Positions 52,613 to 61,700 of a DNA stretch of 64,000 bases are shown here, one piece after another (position 1 is the stretch's first letter; every line of letters starts with the position of its first letter). The notes beneath the pieces are model-generated. The model was not told the DNA's origin, did no database searches, and worked only from the letters and a program-made list of their open reading frames with translations. The stretch is from Syntrophobacterales bacterium (lineage in GTDB: Bacteria; Desulfobacterota; Syntrophorhabdia; Syntrophorhabdales; Syntrophorhabdaceae): the NCBI GenBank assembly GCA_031274925.1, contig JAISPL010000053.1:1-64000 (forward strand). Direction: 5' to 3'. The position numbers and the translations under genes were made by a program.

Positions 52613-54141
52613 TACACCTCCTGAGTGACCCGCAAAACCTCTCTCAAGGTCGTTGTCCCTCTCTTTATTTTTTCGACGCCGTCCTCAAGGAGGGTTTTCA
52701 TGCCCTGCGCCCTTGCCACATCTCGGGTCTGTATGGAATCGGCGTTCTTGAGGATCATCTTTCTGACTTCCTCGTTGACCACAAGGAGCTCAAATATACC
52801 TTGCCTGCCGTAATAGCCGGTGTTAGCACACGCTTCGCACCCTCTTCCCTTGAAAAGGGGCGTATCTTTACTCAGACCCAGCATGTCAAGTTCATTCTGG
52901 TCGGCACCTGACGTGTCGAGTTCCTTGCATTTGGGACAGATGACTCTCACAAGCCGCTGGGCAAGAATCCCCCGCACTGTGGACGAAAGGAGGAAGCTCT
53001 CGACCCCCATGTCTAAGAGCCTCGTGATGGCGCTCGGTGCGTCGTTCGTATGGAGAGTGGAAAAGACTAAGTGGCCCGTGAGGGCCGACTGAATGGCGAT
53101 TTCGGCAGTTGCTAAGTCCCTGATCTCGCCGATCATGATGATATCAGGATCCTGCCGCACGATATGCCTCAAAGTGTTCGAAAAATCAAGGCCTATCTGG
53201 GTCTTTACCTGTATTTGGTTTATACCTTTGAGCTGATATTCCACAGGATCTTCGACGGTAATAATCTTTTTGTCAGGGGAATTAACCTTGTCCAAGGCCC
53301 CGTAAAGGGTTGTGGTTTTTCCGCTTCCCGTGGGACCAGTGACCAGCACAATGCCGTTAGGCTTGTTGATAAGTCCGTTGAAGGTGGAAAGGATCTCGGG
53401 TAAAAACCCCAGCAGATCAAGGTCTACGACCACGCTCTCTTTGTCTAAGATCCTCATGACCACACCCTCTCCGTGTACTATGGGGATGGTCGAAACCCTG
53501 AGGTCGATCTCTCTTTCACCCACCCGGAGTCTGATGCGTCCATCCTGGGGGAGCCTCCGCTCTGCGATATTCATCTTCGACATAATCTTTATCCTCGAGA
53601 CGATTGCTGCCTGCAGCCGCTTAGGCGCAGTCTCCGCATCATGGAGCACCCCGTCTATGCGGTATCTTACCTTCAGCTCATCTTCAAAGGGTTCTATATG
53701 AATATCGCTTGCTCTGCTCTCCACCGCCCTAGAAATAAAGAGGTTACAGAGCTTAATAATGGGAGCCTCCGAAGCAAGGTCTTTAAGGTGGCCTACATCC
53801 TCTTCCTCATCGCGGATGAATTCCAGGGTTTCCCCGTCGTCCATGTCTTCGATGATGCCCTTGATGTTCTGCGATTCCTGACTGTAGAATCTTGATATAT
53901 ACTCGTCGATGAGCGTCACGTCACTCGTATAGACGACAACATCACTACCGACTGCCACCTTCAGGGAATCAATAATCTCCCTGTCCGAGGGGTCGGCCAT
54001 AACTACCTTAAGCGTGTTGTTCTTGAAGTCGAGGGGGATTACTTTGTTTTCCCTGATGAACCGATATGAGACTCCATCAAGAACGAATGGTACCGTGGGA
54101 AACTGGTCAGAGCCGAGAAACAGCGCATCGTCTGTCGTCAT
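52612..54141 (-). CDS. gspE: Type II secretion ATPase GspE
   Basis: 509 residues. N-terminal T2SSE domain, then Walker A GPTGSGKTTT near 272, Asp box (DPVEYQLKGI), Walker B DIIMIGEIRDLATAEIAIQS and His box LVFSTLHTNDAPSAI. A tetracysteine zinc motif, CPKC and CEAC, flanks a 30-residue loop near 400-440. Hexameric cytoplasmic ATPase that drives pseudopilus assembly. First gene of the operon (E-F-H-I-J-K-L-M-C). The zinc motif and length (about 500) are typical. Confidence 0.95.
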   Translation of the reverse strand: MTTDDALFLGSDQFPTVPFVLDGVSYRFIRENKVIPLDFKNNTLKVVMADPSDREIIDSLKVAVGSDVVVYTSDVTLIDEYISRFYSQESQNIKGIIEDMDDGETLEFIRDEEEDVGHLKDLASEAPIIKLCNLFISRAVESRASDIHIEPFEDELKVRYRIDGVLHDAETAPKRLQAAIVSRIKIMSKMNIAERRLPQDGRIRLRVGEREIDLRVSTIPIVHGEGVVMRILDKESVVVDLDLLGFLPEILSTFNGLINKPNGIVLVTGPTGSGKTTTLYGALDKVNSPDKKIITVEDPVEYQLKGINQIQVKTQIGLDFSNTLRHIVRQDPDIIMIGEIRDLATAEIAIQSALTGHLVFSTLHTNDAPSAITRLLDMGVESFLLSSTVRGILAQRLVRVICPKCKELDTSGADQNELDMLGLSKDTPLFKGRGCEACANTGYYGRQGIFELLVVNEEVRKMILKNADSIQTRDVARAQGMKTLLEDGVEKIKRGTTTLREVLRVTQEV

Positions 54142-54255
54142 ATATAACCCCCCGATATTCCAGATATCATTCCTGACAGTATAACATAGTTGGAACCATG
54201 GGGCAAATAAGCCGGCTACAACCAGATTAATAACGAAAAACTAAGGAGGTGGGTC

Positions 54256-54356
54256 TTTAATCTTACGGGTCTAATTCTCCGCACCTTGAGGCATGCGTTG
54301 CCTGATAGTCAGTCGTAAACCCCGAACCCCTGTCGCTTGCCGACGGGGAGGTTCAT
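54256..54356 (-). repeat. Dispersed palindromic repeat, copy C
   Basis: Reverse complement of copies A and B: ATGAACCTCCCCGTC, hairpin around GCAAGC, GGGGTTTACGACTGACTATC, then GAGAATTAGACCCGTAAGAT. It lies between the gspE promoter region and the PTS-IIA-like gene. Confidence 0.75.
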
Positions 54357-54376
54357 CCTGCGCCGTCTCCCGCCGT

Positions 54377-55165
54377 TTAAGTCATATCTTTTATGGCAAG
54401 GCAATCGTAGATTATGCGATCCGCCTGGTAGACCATCTCCCCTCGCTTCACCACGCGCCATCCCCCGTTCTGGTAAATGCCGTTGTTGGCGATCCCTTCA
54501 ATCAGGCCTTGCGCGTTATCCAGGGATACAGTGAGCTCATGATTCTGGGTGAGGACCACGGACTTTGATCCTGGACTTGCAACAAGCGTCACCGGCTCAA
54601 TGACAAACCTTGAAAGGTCTCTGACAGGCGCCGTCTCCACAGTCGCCTTGGTCTGGAGCTGGATCATACGCGCACGGGTATCAGGACCGGCAGCCTCGCT
54701 TGTCGCACTGATAAGGTCAAGGAGAATATCCCTCACGTCGTTCAACTCGGCGGCGGCACAGAGTTTATCCATCTCAGCATATGTCGTAAGAGCTCTCGCG
54801 AGGGTTGAGACCTCTCTCAGGTAGTGGTTCCGCTGGTCGTCGGGCACAAGGAACATGGCGATGATTGAGACGGGAGTTCCGCCGGGGGCGCCGTAGTCGA
54901 TCCCTACGGGACTCCATCCTATGACGCAGATCAGGTCCCCTTCACCTGAGATTCTGGCGTGGGGCACTGCCCATCCCTTGCTTAAGGCCGTATTCACCGT
55001 AGCTTCCCTTGCCGTTACGAGACCAACGACATCGGTGCCGGAACGGACCGATGGTATGGCCTCGATAATGTGGGCAAGAAACTGTAAGGCGTCATCCTTA
55101 TTATTGTCGGGCAACTCAATGAGCCTTCCTTCCTGTAATGCATCCAAAAGGGTATTCATGGTCAA
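54377..55165 (-). CDS. PTS EIIA type-2-like protein with extra C-terminal domain
   Basis: 262 residues. Residues 1-155 form a mannitol/fructose-type EIIA domain: LVTAREATVNTALSKGWAVP then HAR, with the phosphoryl-accepting His near residue 70; IGWSPVGIDYGAPGGTPVSI; and FLVPDDQRNHYLREVSTLAR. Residues 160-262 are a separate beta-rich part (VVLTQNHELTVSLDNAQGLI, GWRVVKRGEMVYQADRIIYD) I cannot name. The start overlaps the mgtA stop (ATGA), so it is translated with the Mg2+ ATPase. There is no sugar permease nearby, so a regulatory role for transport is more likely than sugar uptake. Confidence 0.82.
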   Translation of the reverse strand: MTMNTLLDALQEGRLIELPDNNKDDALQFLAHIIEAIPSVRSGTDVVGLVTAREATVNTALSKGWAVPHARISGEGDLICVIGWSPVGIDYGAPGGTPVSIIAMFLVPDDQRNHYLREVSTLARALTTYAEMDKLCAAAELNDVRDILLDLISATSEAAGPDTRARMIQLQTKATVETAPVRDLSRFVIEPVTLVASPGSKSVVLTQNHELTVSLDNAQGLIEGIANNGIYQNGGWRVVKRGEMVYQADRIIYDCLAIKDMT

Positions 55166-57831
55166 TCACCTCCATAACGTTTGAAGAACCAGTTCTTCAC
55201 GCCGTGTGTCAATACAGCGTACATGATAAGAAAAACGGTGATCCAGAGCCAGTAGGAGAGAGGGAGTGGCGCCATGCCCAGGGTCGATGCGAATGGCGAG
55301 TATGGCAGCCAGACACCGATAGCCATAATGGCGAGCGTTGTGAGGGTAAGATGGACCGAGGCGCGGCTCCCGATAAAGGGGATCTTCCTGGTCCTGATGA
55401 TATGGACAATGAGGGTCTGGGTAAGGAGGGATTCCACGAACCATCCCGTCTGAAAGAGCCTCTCCAGCATTTCCTTGTTCTGAGGAGTCGTGGCCGTATT
55501 GACGAAAGCGTTGCAGTGAAAAAAGAACCACATAAGCGCGAAGGTGGCATAGTCGAAGATGGAGCTTACGGGTCCGATGAAAGCCATGAAACGCTTGACA
55601 TTGCCGATGTTCCATTTTAGGGGTTTGGCTATGAGTTCGTCATCGACCTTGTCCATGGGAATACCGGTTTGCGAAAAATCATAGAGCAGGTTGTTCGTCA
55701 GGACCTGTATGGGCTGCATCGGCAGAAACGGCAGCAAATAGCTCGCGCCTAAGACGCTGAACATGTTTCCGAAGTTAGAACTCGCACCCATCCTGATATA
55801 TTTGACGATATTCGCAAAGACCTTCCGTCCCTCAATAATACCTTCTTCGAGAATGAGGAGGTTCTTTTCGAGAAGCACGATATCCGCCGCCTCTTTTGCT
55901 ACGTCGACCGCTGAATCGACCGATATGCCGACATCGGCCGCCTTGAGGGCGGGGGCGTCGTTTATGCCGTCACCCATGAACCCGACGACATGACCTTTTT
56001 GCCGCAGCGTCCTGACAATTTCTTCTTTCTGCGCCGGCGTGAGCTTGACAAACACATCCTCTTCCATTACCGCCCGGGAAAACTCCTCGGCGGAAAAACG
56101 GGAAAGGTCTCCGCCCGTGACGATCCGATCGGTGGTAAGACCTACATCCCGACAGATCTTTCTCGTGACCAGGCCGTTGTCACCGGTCAGCACCTTGACT
56201 TTCACCCCTGCTCCCTTCAGCAGCTTCAGGGCCTCAGTGGCGGAATCCTTGGGAGGGTCGAGGAAGGCGATATACCCCAAGAGAACAAGATCCGTTTCAT
56301 CAGCCACCGTAAATGAGGTCTTATCCCTTGAGAATTCCCGGTAGCCGATGGCGAGGACACGATAACCATCTTCGTTGAAATCCTCTACCGCCTCAAAAAG
56401 GTCTTCCCGGATTACCCCGATGAGCGGATAGATCTCCTCGCCGATCTGGTAATGGCTGGAACAGGCGTATATCTCCTCAACCGCGCCTTTGCATATGAGG
56501 ACATGGCTTCCTTCATAGTCGACCACCACCGACATACGGCGGCGCTGAAAATCGAAGGGAAGCTCATCGACGAGACGGTTCTGATCCACGTAAAGGTCTG
56601 CTGAATCAAGGACAGCGCGGTCAATGAGACTCTGGAGGCCTGTCTGAAAATAACTGTTCAGATAGGCGTAGTTCAGGACATCCTCGCTTGAGTGGCCGGT
56701 GATGTCCACATGCTGCTCAAGAATAACCCTATCCTGGGTGAGAGTCCCCGTCTTGTCCGTACAGAGAATATCGATGGCCCCGAAGTTTTGGATGGAAGGG
56801 AGGTGTTTCACTATGACCTTCTTCTTCGACATGGTGAGCGCACCTTTGGCGAGGTTCACGGTGACAATCATGGGCAACATTTCTGGCGTAAGTCCCACCG
56901 CTACGGAAAGGCCGAAGAGCAGCGCCTCCATCCAGTTGCCTTTTGTCAGGCCTACGATAAAGAAGACGGCGCTGACCATGACGATCATGAATCGGATCAT
57001 GAGCCATGTGAAGGACTTGACGCCAATATCAAAGCTCGTCTGTTCGGGCCGAATGGCGAGGCGGGCCGAGATGGAGCCAAAGACCGTCTGCATGCCAGTA
57101 TTTATGACCACCCCGCGCCCTGTGCCGCTTGTGACGTTACTTCCCCTGAAACATGCATTGGGCAGTTCCCACGGAATACGGCCTGCCGATACCGGACCTG
57201 GATCGGAGGTCTTCTCCACCGCCATTGATTCTCCGGAAAGGGAAGATTGGTTGACAAAAAAATCTTTCGCCGTAATGAGGCGAAGGTCTGCCGGGACTAT
57301 CGACCCCGCATGAAGGAAGACGATATCTCCGGGGACGATCTCCGAGACCCTGATCTCGATCTCTTTGCCGTCCCTTAGAAGAAGAGTCCGGGGCTGGACC
57401 CTTTTGCCGAGAGCTTCCACCGCAAGGTTTGAGCGCCTGTCGATAACGTAGGCAAGCCCTATGCTAAGCACGACCATGGCGCTTACAATCGCCGTCGACT
57501 TAATCTCTCCGATCAGGGCTGATACAACCGCAATAACCAGAAGCTGAATCACAAGCGGACTCTTGCATCGTTCCAGAATATCACTCCAGAAGCCTCTCCG
57601 CCTGATATGAGCCATTTCGTTGGGACCGTATTCATCAAGGCGTTCTTCGGCCTCTTCAGCGGCAAGGCCTTGAGGGGTGGCGCCAAGGGCGTCAAGAGCT
57701 TCAGATACGGGAAGAGTGCAAAGCTCGAAGAGGCGCCGTTCACTATCCGGCGCCGCAGCCGGACCTCGTCTTGCTCCGGACCAATCGGCTGTATTTCCTG
57801 AATCTCTTTTGAACGAACCTTTCCCCATCAT
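55162..57831 (-). CDS. mgtA: Magnesium-translocating P-type ATPase
   Basis: 889 residues, P3B-type. Seen: LSGESMAVEKTS (TGES-like A-domain), GLTPEMLPMIVTVNLAKGAL (TM4, typical of MgtA/B), DILCTDKTGTLTQD with phosphorylated Asp near 373, KVLTGDNGLVTRKIC, and GFMGDGINDAPALKAADVGI (hinge). The last third holds membrane helices such as FAFIGPVSSIFDYATFALMW and the characteristic FNLLYDFSQ-like NNLLYDFSQTGIPMD. It imports Mg2+ using ATP at the inner membrane. Controlled in known systems at transcription and in the mRNA leader; here the leader is 350 nt and has a candidate leader peptide. Confidence 0.95.
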   Translation of the reverse strand: MMGKGSFKRDSGNTADWSGARRGPAAAPDSERRLFELCTLPVSEALDALGATPQGLAAEEAEERLDEYGPNEMAHIRRRGFWSDILERCKSPLVIQLLVIAVVSALIGEIKSTAIVSAMVVLSIGLAYVIDRRSNLAVEALGKRVQPRTLLLRDGKEIEIRVSEIVPGDIVFLHAGSIVPADLRLITAKDFFVNQSSLSGESMAVEKTSDPGPVSAGRIPWELPNACFRGSNVTSGTGRGVVINTGMQTVFGSISARLAIRPEQTSFDIGVKSFTWLMIRFMIVMVSAVFFIVGLTKGNWMEALLFGLSVAVGLTPEMLPMIVTVNLAKGALTMSKKKVIVKHLPSIQNFGAIDILCTDKTGTLTQDRVILEQHVDITGHSSEDVLNYAYLNSYFQTGLQSLIDRAVLDSADLYVDQNRLVDELPFDFQRRRMSVVVDYEGSHVLICKGAVEEIYACSSHYQIGEEIYPLIGVIREDLFEAVEDFNEDGYRVLAIGYREFSRDKTSFTVADETDLVLLGYIAFLDPPKDSATEALKLLKGAGVKVKVLTGDNGLVTRKICRDVGLTTDRIVTGGDLSRFSAEEFSRAVMEEDVFVKLTPAQKEEIVRTLRQKGHVVGFMGDGINDAPALKAADVGISVDSAVDVAKEAADIVLLEKNLLILEEGIIEGRKVFANIVKYIRMGASSNFGNMFSVLGASYLLPFLPMQPIQVLTNNLLYDFSQTGIPMDKVDDELIAKPLKWNIGNVKRFMAFIGPVSSIFDYATFALMWFFFHCNAFVNTATTPQNKEMLERLFQTGWFVESLLTQTLIVHIIRTRKIPFIGSRASVHLTLTTLAIMAIGVWLPYSPFASTLGMAPLPLSYWLWITVFLIMYAVLTHGVKNWFFKRYGGD

Positions 57832-58034
57832 AAATCACCATTCCGATCAAAAATGAAAGGAACGACGGAGACATACCGGCCAAGAATGGAGGCGTACAAC
57901 TTGAGAAAGCAAAGAGATGACGCTCGCCCAAAGCCTCCCGTACGGCGAACCATGTTTTCTTAAATAGTTTTCTTTAATACTGCCGTTCTTGGTATTTCTG
58001 ATGCAAAAGCGAAGATGAGGAAACTTAAAGTACT

Positions 58035-58116
58035 CTCCTCCAGAACCGCCAGGCCCATGAGGAGAGAAAGAGTCAGAGAACCCGACTCACGACATGAACA
58101 GGAGCGATTCTGCTCC
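58035..58116 (-). promoter_or_regulatory. mgtA leader: three stem-loops after a leader peptide
   Basis: In the minus-strand leader, in order: GGAGC/GCTCC (58101-58116) inside the leader ORF, GAGTC/GACTC (58070-58088) across its stop, and CTCTCCTC/GAGGAGAG (58035-58068). The last has an 18-nt loop and could end transcription or expose a Rho site. M-box (ykoK) signatures were not found. Confidence 0.5.
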
Positions 58117-58152
58117 GCATATTAAGCATTGACCGCCAGGGTCATCTTCCAT
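58087..58152 (-). CDS. Candidate mgtA leader peptide (MEDDP...)
   Basis: A 21-residue ORF, MEDDPGGQCL then ICGAESLLFMS, from ATG 58150-58152 to TGA 58087-58089. AAAGGAG lies 11 nt upstream and a promoter about 30 nt further up. The N-terminus is an acidic run followed by Pro right after Met. In E. coli MgtL a similar Glu-Pro-Asp-Pro start destabilises ribosomes when Mg2+ is low, and this feeds into mgtA expression. The parallel is by position (256 nt before mgtA; about 260 in E. coli) and composition, not sequence homology. Confidence 0.5.
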   Translation of the reverse strand: MEDDPGGQCLICGAESLLFMS

Positions 58153-58189
58153 CGCGTGTACCGCTCCTTTCATAGGTAATAATATATTT

Positions 58190-58218
58190 AATTTAGGTTA
58201 AAAAGTACCCCCTGTCAA
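58190..58218 (-). promoter_or_regulatory. mgtA promoter
   Basis: Minus strand: TTGACA (58213-58218), 17-nt spacer, TAAATT (58190-58195). It would give a leader of about 350 nt ahead of mgtA. Confidence 0.55.
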
Positions 58219-58248
58219 GCTAAATGTCCCCCAAGCGGCGACATACCA

Positions 58249-58725
58249 TTACACATCATTCGTAAGCGCCTCAAGCCAATCGGATAAAACCTTGGATAAA
58301 AACGCCTGATTTGCTTTGGGGACAAGGTCAACAATCTCTCGCATCATCCTGTCATACCCCGGCCAAACAGTTTCAATGAAATTACGCCCTTTTGGCGTAA
58401 TTTTAACAATATTTTCTCGGCGATTGTTCTTATTCTGCGAAACAACCAGCATTTTTTCTTTCATCAAATTATCCGTTAAGCGCGTAATGCTTCCGGGCGA
58501 AACAATCAAGTGGCTTCCTATTTCTTTTTGATTCAACCCCTTGCCCTCGTTTTGGAAACGCACAGCCATCAGCACGTTAAACTGCTGTAAAGTTACGCCA
58601 TATGCCCGAAAAAACTTATTGATCCTTTTTGTCGACATATTATAAATCAGCGCCATCACATAGGCGACATTCTCGTAATCGCGTTTTTTTAGAGGGTCAA
58701 TACCGTATTTTTTCAAATTAACCAT
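58249..58725 (-). CDS. MarR-family transcriptional regulator
   Basis: 158 residues. Winged helix: GVTLQQFNVLMAVRFQNEGK, LNQKEIGSHLIVSPGSITRL and TDNLMKEKMLVVSQNKNNRR with the DxRxx wing, followed by VKITPKGRNFI. Dimerising helices lie at both ends. It lies 15 bp downstream of the acyltransferase-ligase fusion and is likely cotranscribed and autoregulatory through the palindrome at 62200-62235. Ligand unknown; acyl-CoA or fatty acid is a reasonable guess from context. Confidence 0.88.
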   Translation of the reverse strand: MVNLKKYGIDPLKKRDYENVAYVMALIYNMSTKRINKFFRAYGVTLQQFNVLMAVRFQNEGKGLNQKEIGSHLIVSPGSITRLTDNLMKEKMLVVSQNKNNRRENIVKITPKGRNFIETVWPGYDRMMREIVDLVPKANQAFLSKVLSDWLEALTNDV

Positions 58726-58740
58726 TTTATTGCCCTCCTT

Positions 58741-61700
58741 CTACAGTTCTTTTGCGGCTTCTTCATTCAACTTAACGTAATCCGTCTTGCCTGTTCCTAT
58801 TATTGGCATAGTATCCAACACTACAACCTGCTTTGGTACGGCAAGCTCGCTTATTCCGGCAGATTTGAAACGCGCTGCCACATCCAGCCTTGTTATTTCT
58901 TTGTTCGTTGTGAACAAAATCAATTGCTCTCCTTTTCTATCGTCTGGAACGGCTACAGCTGCGTGCATACCATCGCTCCAATAAGCAGAGATTTCAGTTT
59001 CAACGGCTGACAGGCTTACCATTTCTCCTGCAATTTTGGCAAACCGTTTCGCACGGCCCAGAATTTTCACAAACCCTTCGTTGTCAATATTCACAATATC
59101 GCCTGTGTCGTACCAGCCGTCATCCAGCGTTTGCAGTATACCTGGTTGTTCAGGCTTCAAATAGCCTTTCATAATATTCTGCCCCTTGACAAACAGTCGA
59201 CCGCCATTTTCTACTCCGGGTACTTTTTCAAGGCGGGATTCAATGCCCGGCAGCAAACGTCCTACTGTTCCCAATTTGAAATTCATGGGTAAATTGAGAG
59301 ATAAAATCGGAGCCGTCTCAGTCGCTCCATATCCTTCAAACAACCGAACGCCAAACCTTTCAAACCATGTCTTAAAAGTTTCTTCTTTCACTTTTTCGGC
59401 GCCTACAAGTGTAAACCGTATTGAATAAAAATCGTAAGGATGCGCTGCTTTTGCATAACCACGCAAAAATGTATCTGTTCCAAACATAACAGTCGAGTTT
59501 GTATCGTAAATCAACTCAGGCACGATTTTATAATGCAAGGGAGACGGATACATAAAGACCTTGACGCCCCCAAGCAACGGCAACAGCATACCGACTGTCA
59601 GTCCAAACGCATGGAATATCGGCATTGCATTAAAAAAGCTGTCCAGCAATCCTATGTCAGCAACAGCATTGAACTGAGCGCGGTTGGCTTGAATATTCCT
59701 ATGGCTTAAAACAACTCCTTTAGGCAGTCCTTCCGAGCCGGATGTAAACATGACAACCGCCGCATCGTCCGGCTTCACCTTGGCGGCATATCGCAGAGGC
59801 ATCTGCGCTTTTGCAAACGCCGCTGCTTTATCCCAAAAACCAATTTCTTTTTTAACATCTTCCAAGCTGATGACTTTAATGCCTTCAGTCTCTAAGGCAG
59901 CAACAACTTCTCCCAAATGTGCTCTTTGAATAAATTCGAAAGATGTGTAAACCGTCTTGATTTTCACTGCTTTTACAGAGGCTAAAATACTCTTTACACC
60001 GCCTGAAAAATTAATCATGCAAGGTATGCGGCCGTATGCATGCATTCCAAAGAAAGCAACAACAGCCGCATTCGAACCAGGCAGCATAAGCCCGACATAT
60101 TCTCCCTGCCGCGTTTGGTTGGCCATTGCTTTGCCTAAGGTAAAAATGCCTGTCATCATTGAAGCAAACGACAATGGCTTGCGCGATAAATCTTCTAATA
60201 CCTTTTTCTTGCCGCCGACAAGATTAAACGCATCAACAAGGCCCTCAAACAAACTTTTGTCCGGGATTGTACTCTTATACTTGGTTTCTGCCATAATGGC
60301 ATACAACTTTGCCGCTGCATCCAGACGTTGTGCTTTCCCAAACAAATCTGGATTCATTTGCATTTTTTGCGGAGGCAGAATGTTCATCTTGATACGGCTT
60401 GTCGGCCTCTTTTTGAATTTACGTGCAAAATGCCCAAATATAGAGTACTGCGACCCGTCAATATAAACAGGCAAAATAGGAGCTTCGGTTTTGCTTACAA
60501 TCATAGCGGAACCAGGATAGACCTTCATAAGACCGCCTGTTGTCGTAATTCTGCCTTCCGGAAAGACAACGACTTTTTTCCCTTGCTTTACTTCATTAAT
60601 AATGGATTTCACTGCCATTGGACTCAACGGATCAATCGGAAAGTGTTTTACCAAATGCAGCAAAGGACGCATCCACCACTGTTTTGCAACGTGCGAGTTA
60701 ACTGCAAAAAACACACCCGGCAAATACGCCCACATCAAAGCTACATCCAGAAAAGAAGTGTGATTTGCCACAATGACAGCCTCTTTTGGAAGTTTTTTAA
60801 AGTTATTCAACCCCGCAACCTCAACTTTATAAAATACCTTTAAGAGACGCAACACAACAGAACGGATTAAATGTTCCGGCAGCAATCCGCAAATATAAAT
60901 TGCAACAAAGGCATTTGCCACGGCTAAGCAAAGAAAAACATTAGCAATACTTAAATTCATAGATAACAAAAACGCGCACACTCCTGATCCGGCCACCATA
61001 AAAAGCGCATTGATAATGTTATTTGTCGCAATGACCCGAGAGCGGATTTTGTCTTCAGCAAATATTTGCAACATCGCATTCAAGGGCACTATGAACAATC
61101 CGCCGCAAACAGCCAATAAAAACAGATCCAAAGAAATGCGTATTCCTACGCCTGACGTCAGAAAAGAATCTAATGTTTGAACGTCTCCCGTCACAGTGAT
61201 GCCCAAACTTGAGAATGCTAAATCCAGTAAAAAAATTGTCATCAAAATAGAGCTTATCGGCACATACCTGCCGGATATTTCACCCTTTAATAACGATTGA
61301 CACCAAATGGCTCCAACGCCGATACCGCATGAAAACAATGTTAATAGAAAAGTATAAACATTTCCGTCAGCGTTAAGGACATTTCGGGAAAATCCTGGGA
61401 TTTGCGAGATTAAAACCGCCCCAACCAGCCAAAACCAGGACAAACCCAGAATGCACAGCAAAATCTCCCTTTTAACCGCCGCGAATTTCATATTTACAAA
61501 AGTGGATTTCAAAAAATTAAAACTGATTTCACTTTGAGGCGCTGCCGCCTTAACATTCGGAATAAACAAACTGGCAATCAATCCTGTAACAGCCACAGAA
61601 ACAATAAAAATGGACGTTAGAAATAATCCGGATCCTTCGCCGGACATTATTAAACCGCCAATGATAGTCCCTTGCAAAATAGCCAAATATGTGCCTGCTT

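Noticed and set aside
57832-58248. M-box Mg2+ riboswitch upstream of mgtA
   Set aside because: The conserved M-box core segments are not present; a leader-peptide mechanism fits better.
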